This document shows positions 1 through 8,119 of a stretch of DNA of 64,000 bases, piece by piece. The stretch is from Chryseobacterium sp. Leaf394 (GTDB lineage: Bacteria; Bacteroidota; Bacteroidia; Flavobacteriales; Weeksellaceae), in NCBI RefSeq assembly GCF_001424105.1, contig NZ_LMQH01000011.1, positions 2,268,045-2,332,044 of the forward strand, given 5' to 3'. Numbering within the stretch: the stretch's first letter is position 1; every line of letters begins with the position of its first letter. Below the pieces are notes generated by a model. That model was not told the origin of the DNA. It made no database searches and saw nothing but the letters and a program-made list of their open reading frames with translations. A program made the position numbers and the translations under genes.

Positions 1-145
1 ATCTTTGCAGTATATTTCGCGGCATTCTCAGCCAAATAGTAAATGATTTTACTTAAAAACTCTGTTAAAAATCCTTTAGCAGATCTGCTTAAAAATGATG
101 AAGTATACTGCTTCGACCGCATTATTTTAATACGCAATAAATATT

Positions 146-1408
146 TTGTTATTCACAGACTTAAAACTCATTAAGCCCATTCTGGATGCGCTTCAAAATG
201 AAGGTTACGAAAAACCAACCCCTATTCAGGAACAAGCGATTCCTTCTATTTTAGAACACAGAGATGTTCTTGGTACAGCACAGACAGGAACTGGCAAAAC
301 TGCAGCATTTGCCATCCCAATTCTACAGAATCTTACAGAAAGAAAAGGCCCTAAAAACAATCACATAAAAGCATTAATCCTGACGCCAACGAGAGAACTG
401 GCAATTCAGATCGAGGAAAGTTTCAATGCTTACGGCAGAAATTTACCTTTAAGAAAGCTCGTAGTTTTTGGAGGTGTAAAACAGGGAAGTCAGGAGCAGG
501 CCTTGAGAAGAGGTGTTGATATCCTGGTTGCCACACCCGGAAGATTACTTGATTTTATCGCACAGGGAATTATTTCTCTTAAGAATCTTGAAATTTTTGT
601 TTTGGATGAAGCCGACAGAATGCTCGACATGGGTTTTGTACATGATGTAAAAAGAATTATTAAACTTTTACCTCAAAAAAGACAGACGCTGTTTTTCTCG
701 GCAACAATGCCGACGGAAATTCAGAAACTTGCAGATTCTATTCTGAATACACCAATCAAAGTTTCAGTAACACCGATTTCTTCCACTGCGGAAACCATTA
801 AGCAGTCTGTTTATTTCGTTGATAAAGATAAAAAGCTGGATCTGCTTTCACATATTCTTCAGGACAATATCAAAGAATCTGTTTTGGTTTTCTCAAGAAC
901 CAAGCACGGAGCCGACAAAATTGCAAGAAAGTTACAGGCTTCGAATATCACAGCAGAAGCTATTCACGGAAATAAATCGCAAAACGCAAGGCAGAATGCT
1001 TTAAGTAATTTTAAATCAGGTAAAACACGTGTTTTGGTAGCTACAGACATTGCTGCAAGAGGAATTGATATTGACGAACTGAAATATGTGATCAACTTCG
1101 AACTTTCTGATGTGGCAGAAACTTACGTTCACAGAATTGGTAGAACAGGCCGTGCAGGAGCAGAAGGAAGTTCGCTTTCATTTGTGGACGGTTTAGATTT
1201 ATTGAATTTAAAGGATACCGAAAAATTAATTGGAATGAAAATTCCGGTAGTAAAAGATCATCCTTTCCATACCGATAATCTGGTGATCGAAAAAAGAGAT
1301 TCCAACAACAAGCCTTTCACGCCAAGACCGAAAGCTGCTGCAGGTCAGCAGAAATCGGATCACAGCAAAAAGCCTAAGAATAAAAGTAATTTTTTCAGAA
1401 AGAAATAA
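146..1408 (+). CDS. DEAD-box RNA helicase (RhlE-like)
   Basis: ATP-dependent RNA helicase that probably remodels rRNA or mRNA structures in the cytoplasm. The 420-residue chain shows the Q-motif region PTPIQ near residue 25, Walker A AQTGTGKT at 45-52, PTRELA at 81-86, the DEAD box at 153-156, SAT at 184-186, and [10 protein letters not shown] near 335. A short basic tail ([14 protein letters not shown]) replaces any extra domain, as in RhlE-type proteins. The start is a TTG codon; no upstream in-frame ATG gives a better N-terminus, and the MLFTDLKL beginning fits the family. The gene stands alone and is followed by a strong hairpin shared with the convergent tatD. Family assignment is secure; the exact RNA target is unknown. 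Confidence 0.93.
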   Translation: MLFTDLKLIKPILDALQNEGYEKPTPIQEQAIPSILEHRDVLGTAQTGTGKTAAFAIPILQNLTERKGPKNNHIKALILTPTRELAIQIEESFNAYGRNLPLRKLVVFGGVKQGSQEQALRRGVDILVATPGRLLDFIAQGIISLKNLEIFVLDEADRMLDMGFVHDVKRIIKLLPQKRQTLFFSATMPTEIQKLADSILNTPIKVSVTPISSTAETIKQSVYFVDKDKKLDLLSHILQDNIKESVLVFSRTKHGADKIARKLQASNITAEAIHGNKSQNARQNALSNFKSGKTRVLVATDIAARGIDIDELKYVINFELSDVAETYVHRIGRTGRAGAEGSSLSFVDGLDLLNLKDTEKLIGMKIPVVKDHPFHTDNLVIEKRDSNNKPFTPRPKAAAGQQKSDHSKKPKNKSNFFRKK

Positions 1409-1413
1409 AAGCA

Positions 1414-1435
1414 AAGCCTTCCGTTTGGAAGGCTT
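1414..1435. terminator. Bidirectional rho-independent terminator
   Basis: A perfect 9-bp stem AAGCCTTCC/GGAAGGCTT with a GTTT loop lies between the convergent helicase and tatD genes. A-rich and T-rich flanks allow it to act on both strands. Confidence 0.85.
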
Positions 1436-1450
1436 AATTTTTATATAATG

Positions 1451-2215
1451 CTAAGCTTTAAAAATTCTCTTCGCATTCTCACTTGTAATTCTGTCGATTT
1501 CCGCGAAGTCGACTCCATAAATATCGACGAGTTTACCGGCAACAAGATCAAGATATGAACTCTCATTTCTTTTGCCTCTGAATGGAACGGGTGCGAGATA
1601 AGGTGAATCTGTTTCCAGAACTATTTTGTCTAATGGAATTTCATTCAAAAACTGATCAATCTTCCCGTTTTTAAAGGTCACTACTCCACCGATTCCTAAA
1701 ATGAAATTTAAATCTAAAGCATGTTTTGCCTGCTCAAGATTTCCTGAGAAACAATGGAAAATTCCACGAAGCTTTGGATGTTTTTTCCGATCTAAAACTT
1801 CAAACGTTTCATCGAAACTTTCTCTCGTGTGGATTACAATTGGCAAATCTTTTTCAATTGCCCAATCGATCTGCTGCTCAAAAGCTTTCACCTGAATATC
1901 CAAAGTAGATTTGTCCCAGTACAGATCAATCCCAATTTCTCCGATGGCCGGAAAATGTCTCTGATCTAGATAATTCTTAACAATTTCCAGTTCGTTTTCC
2001 CAGGATTCAGGTTTAACATAACAAGGATGTAAACCCATCATTGAATAAATACGGTCAGGATATTCACTTTCCAGCTGAAGCATTTTACCGTGCGATTCTG
2101 AGTCGATTGCAGGAAGATAAAATTCTGTAATTCCTTTATCTACAGCTCTATCGATGGCTTCTTTTCTGTCTTCATCAAATTCTTCTGCGTATAAATGCGT
2201 ATGTGTATCAATCAT
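1451..2215 (-). CDS. tatD: TatD family metal-dependent hydrolase (DNase)
   Basis: Cytoplasmic metal-dependent nuclease of the amidohydrolase fold. The 254-residue chain has the usual TatD ligands: H5 and H7 in DTHTH, E93 in IGEIGID, H129 in IHTRES, H154 in FHCFSG and D203 in ETDSPYLAP. Length matches the family. Its ATG overlaps by one base the stop codon of the upstream DUF4269 gene (TAATG), so the two are probably co-translated. TatD enzymes are reported to have 3'-5' exonuclease activity linked to DNA repair or apoptosis-like degradation; the substrate here is not shown by sequence. Confidence 0.93.
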   Translation of the reverse strand: MIDTHTHLYAEEFDEDRKEAIDRAVDKGITEFYLPAIDSESHGKMLQLESEYPDRIYSMMGLHPCYVKPESWENELEIVKNYLDQRHFPAIGEIGIDLYWDKSTLDIQVKAFEQQIDWAIEKDLPIVIHTRESFDETFEVLDRKKHPKLRGIFHCFSGNLEQAKHALDLNFILGIGGVVTFKNGKIDQFLNEIPLDKIVLETDSPYLAPVPFRGKRNESSYLDLVAGKLVDIYGVDFAEIDRITSENAKRIFKA

Positions 2216-2733
2216 TATTTTAAAAAATTTAAAAGATCTTCATAAGGATTTTTGAGATTCAGAAGCATTCCGAAAGCCGGTTCTGTCTTGATTCCTTTTT
2301 TCTTAAGATCTATTATTTTCTGTTTAAATTCTTCTCCTTTTTCAGTCAGTATTTTATGTTCTGCAAGCATATGGAGGTAGGCGTTTTGCTGAGTTGCCGG
2401 CCTGTTCTGTCCGAAAATTTCGATTGGGAATTCTTCTATTATTAAATTACAGACAACCGATTTAGTTTCGTTAATTACAAGGGTTTCAATATTCAAATCA
2501 AATTCAGAAAATGTCTGATTTAAAAAGCTTTTAAACTCAAGCTGATCTTTAACCTCACAAATAATATCCAAATCACTTTCCTCAATATCAATCGCAATTG
2601 GAATTGTTCCTGCTAAAACAGGTGAATATTCCTGAAGTTTTTCAAAGATTTCATATTGATAAAGAATCTGAAAAGCTCTTTTCTGTTTTTTATTTCCTAC
2701 TTTTAAATAATCAAGTTTAGCAAAGTCAATCAT
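2215..2733 (-). CDS. DUF4269 domain protein, nucleotidyltransferase-like
   Basis: A 172-residue protein recognised as DUF4269 from its overall pattern: an N-terminal LDYLKVGNKKQKRA stretch, LAGTIPIAIDIEESDLDI in the middle, the segment EIFGQNRPATQQNAYLHM, and KKGIKTEPAF near the C-terminus. The ESDLDI acidic pair after a Gly-containing segment resembles the metal site of minimal nucleotidyltransferases, though no substrate is known for the family. It is translationally coupled to tatD downstream and lies 20 bp after the GSCFA gene. No signal peptide or membrane segment is visible. Confidence 0.8.
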   Translation of the reverse strand: MIDFAKLDYLKVGNKKQKRAFQILYQYEIFEKLQEYSPVLAGTIPIAIDIEESDLDIICEVKDQLEFKSFLNQTFSEFDLNIETLVINETKSVVCNLIIEEFPIEIFGQNRPATQQNAYLHMLAEHKILTEKGEEFKQKIIDLKKKGIKTEPAFGMLLNLKNPYEDLLNFLK

Positions 2734-2753
2734 TTAATTTTAAATTTTAGACC

Positions 2754-3710
2754 TTAAATCCTGAATATTTTATGTTTCACTTTCAATCTCTGAACTTCAA
2801 TTTTCTGATTCAGCTTTTCTTTAAATTCAATGTACTTCGGATCTTTCTCGTCATCCGTCCGATGTTCCAGAGCCTGATTGATTTTAAAATTTTCTTTGAT
2901 AAAATCTTTCGTTTCATCAGAAAAATAAGCATTTCCAAACTTGTCGAAAATGTAATTGACCGCCTGCGAATTAGGATGTATCAAATCATCTTTATAAAAT
3001 CTGTAATCGCGCAAATCGTCCATTAAAATCTCGTAAACCGGAAGGTAATGGCAGTTTTCAAACTGAGAAATGACTTCATGAACCGCTGTAATCAGTTTAG
3101 ACTTACTCAACTGGTTTTCAGTCATTCCGTCTTTAGTGTGACGAACGGGGGAAACCGTGAACAAAATCTGCAGATTTTCCGGACAAATATCTTTTAAATT
3201 GATAACCGTGTCGTAAATTGAATCTGTCAGTTCCTGATGCGTCAAAAGTCTTTTCTCAAAGAATTTCTGAGGAATTTTGTGACAGTTCGCAACCAATTTT
3301 TTCTTGGGCTCAAATTCGTAGATAAACGACGTTCCGTAAGTGATAATGACCCAGTTTGATTCCTGCAGAAACTGATTTCCTTCAGTCAATTTTGTGTTGA
3401 TCTTATCCAAAGTCTGATGAATAAACCTCGTGTCAAAACTTGTGTGGTGATCAAGGGAAATAAATTCGTCGTGATAGGTAATCAGTTCATCTTCATGATA
3501 AAATTCAGAATCATGAAGTCTTTTCACAGCATTATTAATCGAAAATGGGTTGAAAACCGTCCCGAACGGATTGTTGACCGTCTGAAGCTGACCTTTCTGA
3601 AATAAATCAGACATTTCCGACGCAAAACAGGAACCTATTGAAAATGTTTTATCTTCAATTTCTATTTTGTTTTCAGATTCTGCGATGTTTACTTCAGTAC
3701 GGAATTTCAT
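2754..3710 (-). CDS. GSCFA domain-containing protein
   Basis: A 318-residue cytoplasmic protein carrying the family signature SIGSCFASEM at residues 24-33 that gives GSCFA its name. The family is common in Bacteroidetes and shares features with SGNH/GDSL hydrolases: a Ser in the GSC turn (residue 27), and a late D-x-x-H segment here seen as DDLIHPNS. Its biochemical role is not established. It begins an apparent three-gene run GSCFA-DUF4269-tatD on the minus strand. The catalytic assignment is inference. Confidence 0.85.
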   Translation of the reverse strand: MKFRTEVNIAESENKIEIEDKTFSIGSCFASEMSDLFQKGQLQTVNNPFGTVFNPFSINNAVKRLHDSEFYHEDELITYHDEFISLDHHTSFDTRFIHQTLDKINTKLTEGNQFLQESNWVIITYGTSFIYEFEPKKKLVANCHKIPQKFFEKRLLTHQELTDSIYDTVINLKDICPENLQILFTVSPVRHTKDGMTENQLSKSKLITAVHEVISQFENCHYLPVYEILMDDLRDYRFYKDDLIHPNSQAVNYIFDKFGNAYFSDETKDFIKENFKINQALEHRTDDEKDPKYIEFKEKLNQKIEVQRLKVKHKIFRI

Positions 3711-3715
3711 TTAAG

Positions 3716-3784
3716 TCAATTTGAAAATGAGTTCATTTGATAATTTGAAAATGAAAATTTAGTCGCTGACAATTTTCAAATTGA
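3716..3784. repeat. AT-rich inverted repeat
   Basis: Perfect 13-bp arms TCAATTTGAAAAT and ATTTTCAAATTGA flank a spacer that itself holds further ATTTGAAAAT copies. It sits between the polyprenyl synthase and GSCFA genes. It may be a terminator for the synthase or a dispersed intergenic repeat. Confidence 0.55.
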
Positions 3785-3804
3785 TACATTATCAAAATTT
3801 CAAA

Positions 3805-4776
3805 TTAAGATTCTCTTCTTAAAAGATAGTTAGCCAGTTCTGCGAAAGGCTTTTTTTTCTCATCGTCGATATCGATTTTCTGAAGGAAACTTTGACCTAT
3901 TTCGTTGTGTTTTTCGATCAGTCTTAAAGCTTTTTCATCTACTCCTGTGCGTCGGAAGATCTTTTCTACGCCGTAAACTTTATCGATATTATCTGTTTTC
4001 TTTGAGTACCAGAAATCAAGTTCTTTAAGTTCAGCCTCTGTGGCGTATTCTCTTGCCAAAAGATAAAGAACTGTTTTTTTGTTTTCGTAAATATCTCCTG
4101 CGTGCTTCTTACCAAACTGTGCCTGATCTCCGAATACATCCAGATAATCATCCATGATCTGGAAAGCGATACCGATGTGTTTTCCAAAGTTGAAAATTGC
4201 TTTTGCATCCTTAAAATTGGCTTTTGCTATCATTGCCCCAATCTCGAAAGATGAAGCGCTTAGAACACCGGTTTTGTAGGTAATCATTCTGATGTAATCA
4301 TCGAAGGTTACGTCTTCTTTTGTTTCAAAATTGATGTCGTATTGCTGACCTTCGCAAAGCAGCAATCCTGTATGGGTGAAAATTCGGATACAGGCTTTAA
4401 AGATTTCAGGTTCAAGGTCTTCAAAAAACTTGTAGGCTTTCAGCATGAGCCCGTCTCCTGAAAGAATTCCGGTATTGATCCCGTGAAGGGTATGAATGGT
4501 TGGCTTATTTCTTCTTAAAGGTGCTTCATCCATAATATCATCATGAATCAGCGTAAAATTATGGAAAAACTCGATGGCCAGAGCCGGTTTAATTGCCTCT
4601 TTCATGTCACCGCCAAAGAGATCGCAGGCCATCAGCACCATGATCGGGCGAAGACGCTTTCCGCCGTGGGAAATGATGTAATTCATCGGGTCGTAAAGCT
4701 CTGCCGGCTTGTCTTTGAAAGTATATTTGGTAATGGCATCAGCAACAATCTGTTGGTAGGTGTCTAAGAATTCCAT
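3805..4776 (-). CDS. Polyprenyl diphosphate synthase
   Basis: Trans-isoprenyl diphosphate synthase that elongates allylic diphosphates with IPP, supplying precursors such as the menaquinone side chain. From the chosen start it is 323 residues. The first aspartate-rich motif DDIMD is at about 79-83 and the second, DDYLD, at about 209-213; GGKRLRP at about 38-44 is the IPP-binding basic segment. An ATG 30 bp upstream would overlap a candidate -7 box (TATTTTTG at 4796-4803, minus strand), so the internal ATG giving MEFLDTYQ was preferred. Product chain length cannot be read with confidence. Confidence 0.92.
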   Translation of the reverse strand: MEFLDTYQQIVADAITKYTFKDKPAELYDPMNYIISHGGKRLRPIMVLMACDLFGGDMKEAIKPALAIEFFHNFTLIHDDIMDEAPLRRNKPTIHTLHGINTGILSGDGLMLKAYKFFEDLEPEIFKACIRIFTHTGLLLCEGQQYDINFETKEDVTFDDYIRMITYKTGVLSASSFEIGAMIAKANFKDAKAIFNFGKHIGIAFQIMDDYLDVFGDQAQFGKKHAGDIYENKKTVLYLLAREYATEAELKELDFWYSKKTDNIDKVYGVEKIFRRTGVDEKALRLIEKHNEIGQSFLQKIDIDDEKKKPFAELANYLLRRES

Positions 4777-4795
4777 AAAATGTAAATAGTTTGAA

Positions 4796-4803
4796 CAAAA
4801 ATA
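4796..4803 (-). promoter_or_regulatory. Candidate -7 element, polyprenyl synthase
   Basis: TATTTTTG on the minus strand matches the Bacteroidetes TAnnTTTG -7 consensus 20 bp before the chosen ATG. No convincing -33 TTG is visible, so support is partial. Confidence 0.4.
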
Positions 4804-4832
4804 CAATTTTCCGAGGGGTTTTGAAATAAAAA

Positions 4833-4854
4833 ATCTCCATCAAAAGATGAAGAT
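4833..4854 (-). terminator. Rho-independent terminator after GLPGLI gene
   Basis: Read on the minus strand, ATCTtCATC-TTTT-GATGgAGAT forms a 4+4 bp stem with one mismatch and runs into TTTTTTAT. It lies 27 bp after the GLPGLI stop codon. Confidence 0.65.
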
Positions 4855-4880
4855 GAGATATTAATTATTATATGTGCAGA

Positions 4881-5648
4881 TTAATCTAAGAATACATTAT
4901 AATTTTTAAAATTATTATTAACAACCTGCGGATCAATTTTTATCCTGTCACCCATATACACTTTTGTAACACCGGCAGGATCCTTCAAAAACTCTTTTCT
5001 TTTATTCACAAAAGTCTCTTTTGTGGTAGGAATATGATTTTTAGGCAAATCAGCCTTTGTATTTCCTTTTTTTAAACCATTTAGTAAGAAGTGAAAAAGC
5101 ATTTTCTCATCGTACACCTCAATAACCAAACCTGGCAGTCCCTTGAATCGATATGGCCCATCACTAAGTGGTATTGACTTTGTAAACCATGCCTCAAATT
5201 TTCTTCCATTAATGAGACAGTACGCATTTTGGCAATCAAACTCACCAATTTTCTTTTTATTACTTCCTAACTGCCACTCTAATTTAGTTACAGGAAAACT
5301 AAAGGTTGCATTAATGACTTTGTCGTAAACAGTAATATTTCCTTTTTCTTTATCAAAATATACTGATTGATTGACTTTGCTTTTAGGTAACACACTGTAA
5401 TCAATCACCATATTTCCTTTCTGTATATTACTTAAAATAGTAGAATCATTTTTCATTTTTGTATAGCTACAGAATAAAGATTCCTTAGGATTTGTAAGTA
5501 GTACAGTATCCTCGGTATTAATTTTATTTATGTTAGTTGAGTCTGTATGATAGCTATAATTGTAATAGTATGCTATATCGGAGTTAATGCTTTGTGCATT
5601 AATAAAATTAGTAATAAAAACTAAAAATAGTATAATTTCTTTTTTCAT
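4881..5648 (-). CDS. GLPGLI family secreted protein
   Basis: A 255-residue exported protein with an N-terminal signal peptide (MKKEIILFLVFITNFINAQS, cleavage probably after NAQ). The family motif appears as FKGLPGLVIEVYD in the second half, preceded by the characteristic tail of AWFTKSIPLSDGPYRF. GLPGLI proteins are abundant in Bacteroidetes and their function is unknown. The ATG giving MKKE was chosen over one two codons earlier because it gives a standard signal peptide. It stands just downstream of a decayed small secreted-protein gene in the same orientation. Confidence 0.85.
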   Translation of the reverse strand: MKKEIILFLVFITNFINAQSINSDIAYYYNYSYHTDSTNINKINTEDTVLLTNPKESLFCSYTKMKNDSTILSNIQKGNMVIDYSVLPKSKVNQSVYFDKEKGNITVYDKVINATFSFPVTKLEWQLGSNKKKIGEFDCQNAYCLINGRKFEAWFTKSIPLSDGPYRFKGLPGLVIEVYDEKMLFHFLLNGLKKGNTKADLPKNHIPTTKETFVNKRKEFLKDPAGVTKVYMGDRIKIDPQVVNNNFKNYNVFLD

Positions 5649-5667
5649 GAACATATATTATAAAAAC

Positions 5668-5687
5668 CCATCACATTGAAGTGATGG
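5668..5687 (-). terminator. Rho-independent terminator
   Basis: A perfect 7-bp stem CCATCAC/GTGATGG with a 6-nt loop is followed on the minus strand by GTTTTTATAATA. It lies just after the decayed small gene and before the GLPGLI gene, so it once terminated the small transcript. Confidence 0.75.
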
Positions 5688-5698
5688 ATCTACATTTT

Positions 5699-5920
5699 CT
5701 ATAGTGCACAAGTTAAATAATCTGCAGCAGCATCGCTCATTAAACATTTAATTCCCCAATCTAAATCCCAAGAAATAAAGGTTACTAATCCACATGATGT
5801 TTTTATTGGTATATTGGCAAACCACTTCTTTACTACTTTGGTAGGTTTAATAACCTATATGTTATTAGCACTCATTAATCCAGCAACGCCTAAGGCTGCT
5901 ACTAAAAATAATTTTTTTAT
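5699..5920 (-). pseudogene. Decayed small secreted-peptide gene
   Basis: Read on the minus strand, 74 codons stay in one frame from 5920 to a TAG at 5699. The conceptual product starts IKKLFLVAALGVAGLMSAN, a typical flavobacterial signal peptide, and ends with a Cys-containing tail (SCGLVTFISWDLDWGIKC, then SDAAADYLTCAL). The first codon is ATA rather than ATG, and an in-frame TAG interrupts codon 22. No alternative start gives the full product. A good terminator still follows at 5668-5687. This resembles the many short secreted peptides of Chryseobacterium. Two lesions in an otherwise intact frame suggest recent loss. Confidence 0.65.
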
Positions 5921-6046
5921 TTAAGAAATTTTGTTTAAACTTTTTGCGCATTTAGTTTCAACTATTCAAAGAAATGAAAAAAAAAGACATGTACAAAATT
6001 TCAATCACTTTTCTTTGACAAATTAATTATTTTAAATAAACAAAAA

Positions 6047-6070
6047 AACTTTGCCCAAATGAGCAAAGTT
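6047..6070 (-). terminator. Rho-independent terminator after pit
   Basis: An 8-bp perfect stem AACTTTGC/GCAAAGTT with an 8-nt loop is followed on the minus strand by TTTTTTG. It lies 21 bp past the phosphate transporter stop. Confidence 0.8.
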
Positions 6071-6091
6071 CAAATTTACAGTTAAAATCTT

Positions 6092-7234
6092 TTACGTTAA
6101 ATAAGTAACCAAAAGATAGGTGATTCCTGCAACAATCGCAGAAATAGGAATCGTTAAAACCCATGCCCAAAGAAGGCTTACGGTAATCCCCCAACGTACT
6201 GCTGATATCCTTTTTGTTAAACCTACTCCGATAATTGAACCGGTGATAGTATGTGTAGTCGAAACAGGAATACCGAAATGGTCTGTTAAAAATAATGTAA
6301 TTGCACCTGCCGTTTCTGCACTTACACCTTCCAGAGAGGTTACTTTTGTAATTTTGGTTCCCATTGTTTTGATGATCTTCCATCCTCCGCTCATGGTTCC
6401 CAATGCAATTGCTACGAAAGAAACCAGAGGTACCCAAAGATAATCTTTGGCAAAGTGGTCAAAACGGTCTGCAGAAGCTATATTTATATACTCAGGATCT
6501 ATAAGAATCTGAACGTGATAATAAATAACAGCCGCACCAATGATTCCCATTACTTTCTGAGCGTCATTCAAACCATGTCCTAAACTGAACAGAGCTGAAG
6601 AAACCAACTGCAGTCTTTTAAAAGATTTGTCAGCTTTGTAAGGATTTGATCTTTTATAAAGGTGTACGATAATTAAAGTAATGATAATAGAGATGATCAT
6701 ACCAATTACCGGAGCAAGGAAAATAAATAAGAAAATTGGGATTACTTTGCTGAATTTCACAACATCCTGGCTCACGACTTTGGAAAAAGTCTGCTTCAGA
6801 GTGTCGATCATGCCTAAATCAGGCGTTGCAGCTACTACTTCGCGGTAATCCATCAGGAAAGCATGCATTAAGGCTGCTCCCAAAAAGCCGCCGATCAAAG
6901 TATGGGAAGATGATGACGGAATACCGAACCACCATGTTAAAAGGTTCCACGCAATGGCGGCGATAAGACCTGAGAAAATTACTTCAAGCGTAATAAAATT
7001 CTCGTTAACAGTCTTGGCAATTGTATTACCGATTTTAAATTCACCAATAATATAAGCAGCGATAAAGAAGGCCGCAAAATTCCAGAGTGCTGCCCAGAGT
7101 ACTGCCTGAAAAGGAGTTAAAACTTTTGTAGAAACAATAGTGGCAATAGAATTGGCTGCATCATGAAAACCGTTGATGTAATCGAAGATAAGCGCCAAAG
7201 CAATGATCACTGTAAGTAAAATAGGAAATTCCAT
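6092..7234 (-). CDS. Inorganic phosphate transporter, PiT family
   Basis: Inner-membrane symporter for phosphate (as metal-phosphate with a proton or cation). The 380-residue protein is made of hydrophobic helices in the two-half PiT layout. The N-terminal signature is seen as YINGFHDAANSIAT near residues 19-32 and the C-terminal partner as GHGLNDAQKVMG near 214-225. Length fits bacterial PiT proteins. It is directly downstream of the DUF47/PhoU-like gene (16-bp gap), a conserved pair in which DUF47 is thought to modulate transport. Confidence 0.93.
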   Translation of the reverse strand: MEFPILLTVIIALALIFDYINGFHDAANSIATIVSTKVLTPFQAVLWAALWNFAAFFIAAYIIGEFKIGNTIAKTVNENFITLEVIFSGLIAAIAWNLLTWWFGIPSSSSHTLIGGFLGAALMHAFLMDYREVVAATPDLGMIDTLKQTFSKVVSQDVVKFSKVIPIFLFIFLAPVIGMIISIIITLIIVHLYKRSNPYKADKSFKRLQLVSSALFSLGHGLNDAQKVMGIIGAAVIYYHVQILIDPEYINIASADRFDHFAKDYLWVPLVSFVAIALGTMSGGWKIIKTMGTKITKVTSLEGVSAETAGAITLFLTDHFGIPVSTTHTITGSIIGVGLTKRISAVRWGITVSLLWAWVLTIPISAIVAGITYLLVTYLT

Positions 7235-7250
7235 CTTTCAGATCTCTTGT

Positions 7251-7889
7251 TTAAGCGTATTTAATCATGATGTTTTCAATCGTATTGGCTACATCTTCAG
7301 CTTTATCGGTTACGATTTCAAGATAGTTCAATACAGAAGAAACTTTGATGATATTGATGGCATCATTGGTTTCAAATAAATCAACCATAGAGTTTGAAAG
7401 CAGATCATCAGCAATATTCTCAATAGAATTTACTTTGATACATGCTTCTTTCACCTGCTCCATATTTTTGAATCCTTTAAGGTTCTTCATTGCATTCTGA
7501 ATTTCGATACATGCTTTGTGAATCAGTAAAGAGAAATCTGAATAAGCCTTCATCTCAGGAGACTTATAAAGGAAAATATATTTTGTAGAAGCATAGATGT
7601 AATCTGCGATATCATCAAGACCTGTAGCAAGGGTGTGAATATCTTCTCTATCGAAAGGAGTAATGAAGTTTTTCCCCAGTTCCACAAAAATCTCGTGAGT
7701 CAACTCATCGTTTTTGTGCTCGTAGTCGCTCATTTTTTTCAACATGGTATCGTCGTTTACGTCAAAATCTTTGATCCCGTTATTGAACTCTTCAGACATA
7801 GCCACAAGGTTGTCGGTTACTTTTTCAAAAAGTACGAAGAAGATTTTATCTTTTGGTTGAAAAGCGTGGAAAATATTACCAATTCCCAT
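7251..7889 (-). CDS. DUF47 / PhoU-like protein
   Basis: A 212-residue, mostly helical cytoplasmic protein of the DUF47 (PhoU-like) family, recognised from the MGIGNIFHAFQPKDKIFF beginning and the acidic ED(I)H-containing helices such as REDIHTLATGLDDIADYIYA. Such proteins bind metal clusters and accompany PiT transporters. An in-frame ATG 10 codons upstream exists, but family members start at MGIGN. It heads the two-gene DUF47-pit operon. Its regulatory role is inferred from the family and its neighbour. Confidence 0.9.
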   Translation of the reverse strand: MGIGNIFHAFQPKDKIFFVLFEKVTDNLVAMSEEFNNGIKDFDVNDDTMLKKMSDYEHKNDELTHEIFVELGKNFITPFDREDIHTLATGLDDIADYIYASTKYIFLYKSPEMKAYSDFSLLIHKACIEIQNAMKNLKGFKNMEQVKEACIKVNSIENIADDLLSNSMVDLFETNDAINIIKVSSVLNYLEIVTDKAEDVANTIENIMIKYA

Positions 7890-8075
7890 TGTAAAGTATT
7901 TATTATAATTCGTGTGCAAATTTCTAAAAAAAGCTTCTTAACAAAAAGCATCCAGCGTTAATTTTTGTTCATATTGGAATAAACTTTTTAACAATCGAAA
8001 TTACAGCTAAATATGATTACCTATATCACTAAACAAACCTTACAAGTTGCTATTTTTCAATGATTTAAATAAAAA

Positions 8076-8097
8076 AAGCCAGCGAAAATGCCGGCTT
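8076..8097 (-). terminator. Rho-independent terminator after DEAD-box gene
   Basis: Stem AAGCC-A-GC / GC-C-GGCTT with loop GAAAAT, followed on the minus strand by TTTTTTTATTT. It lies 23 bp past the helicase stop. Confidence 0.75.
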
Positions 8098-8119
8098 AAA
8101 TTATATGGTATGAATAAGA

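Noticed and set aside
78..89. Perfect 12-bp palindrome AGCAGATCTGCT upstream of the first helicase
   Set aside because: Palindromes of this length are expected by chance several times in 64 kb, and no regulator link is visible.
6027..6437. 136-codon minus-strand frame overlapping the phosphate transporter
   Set aside because: It is a shadow frame of the PiT gene with Cys/Asn/Tyr-rich, non-family sequence.
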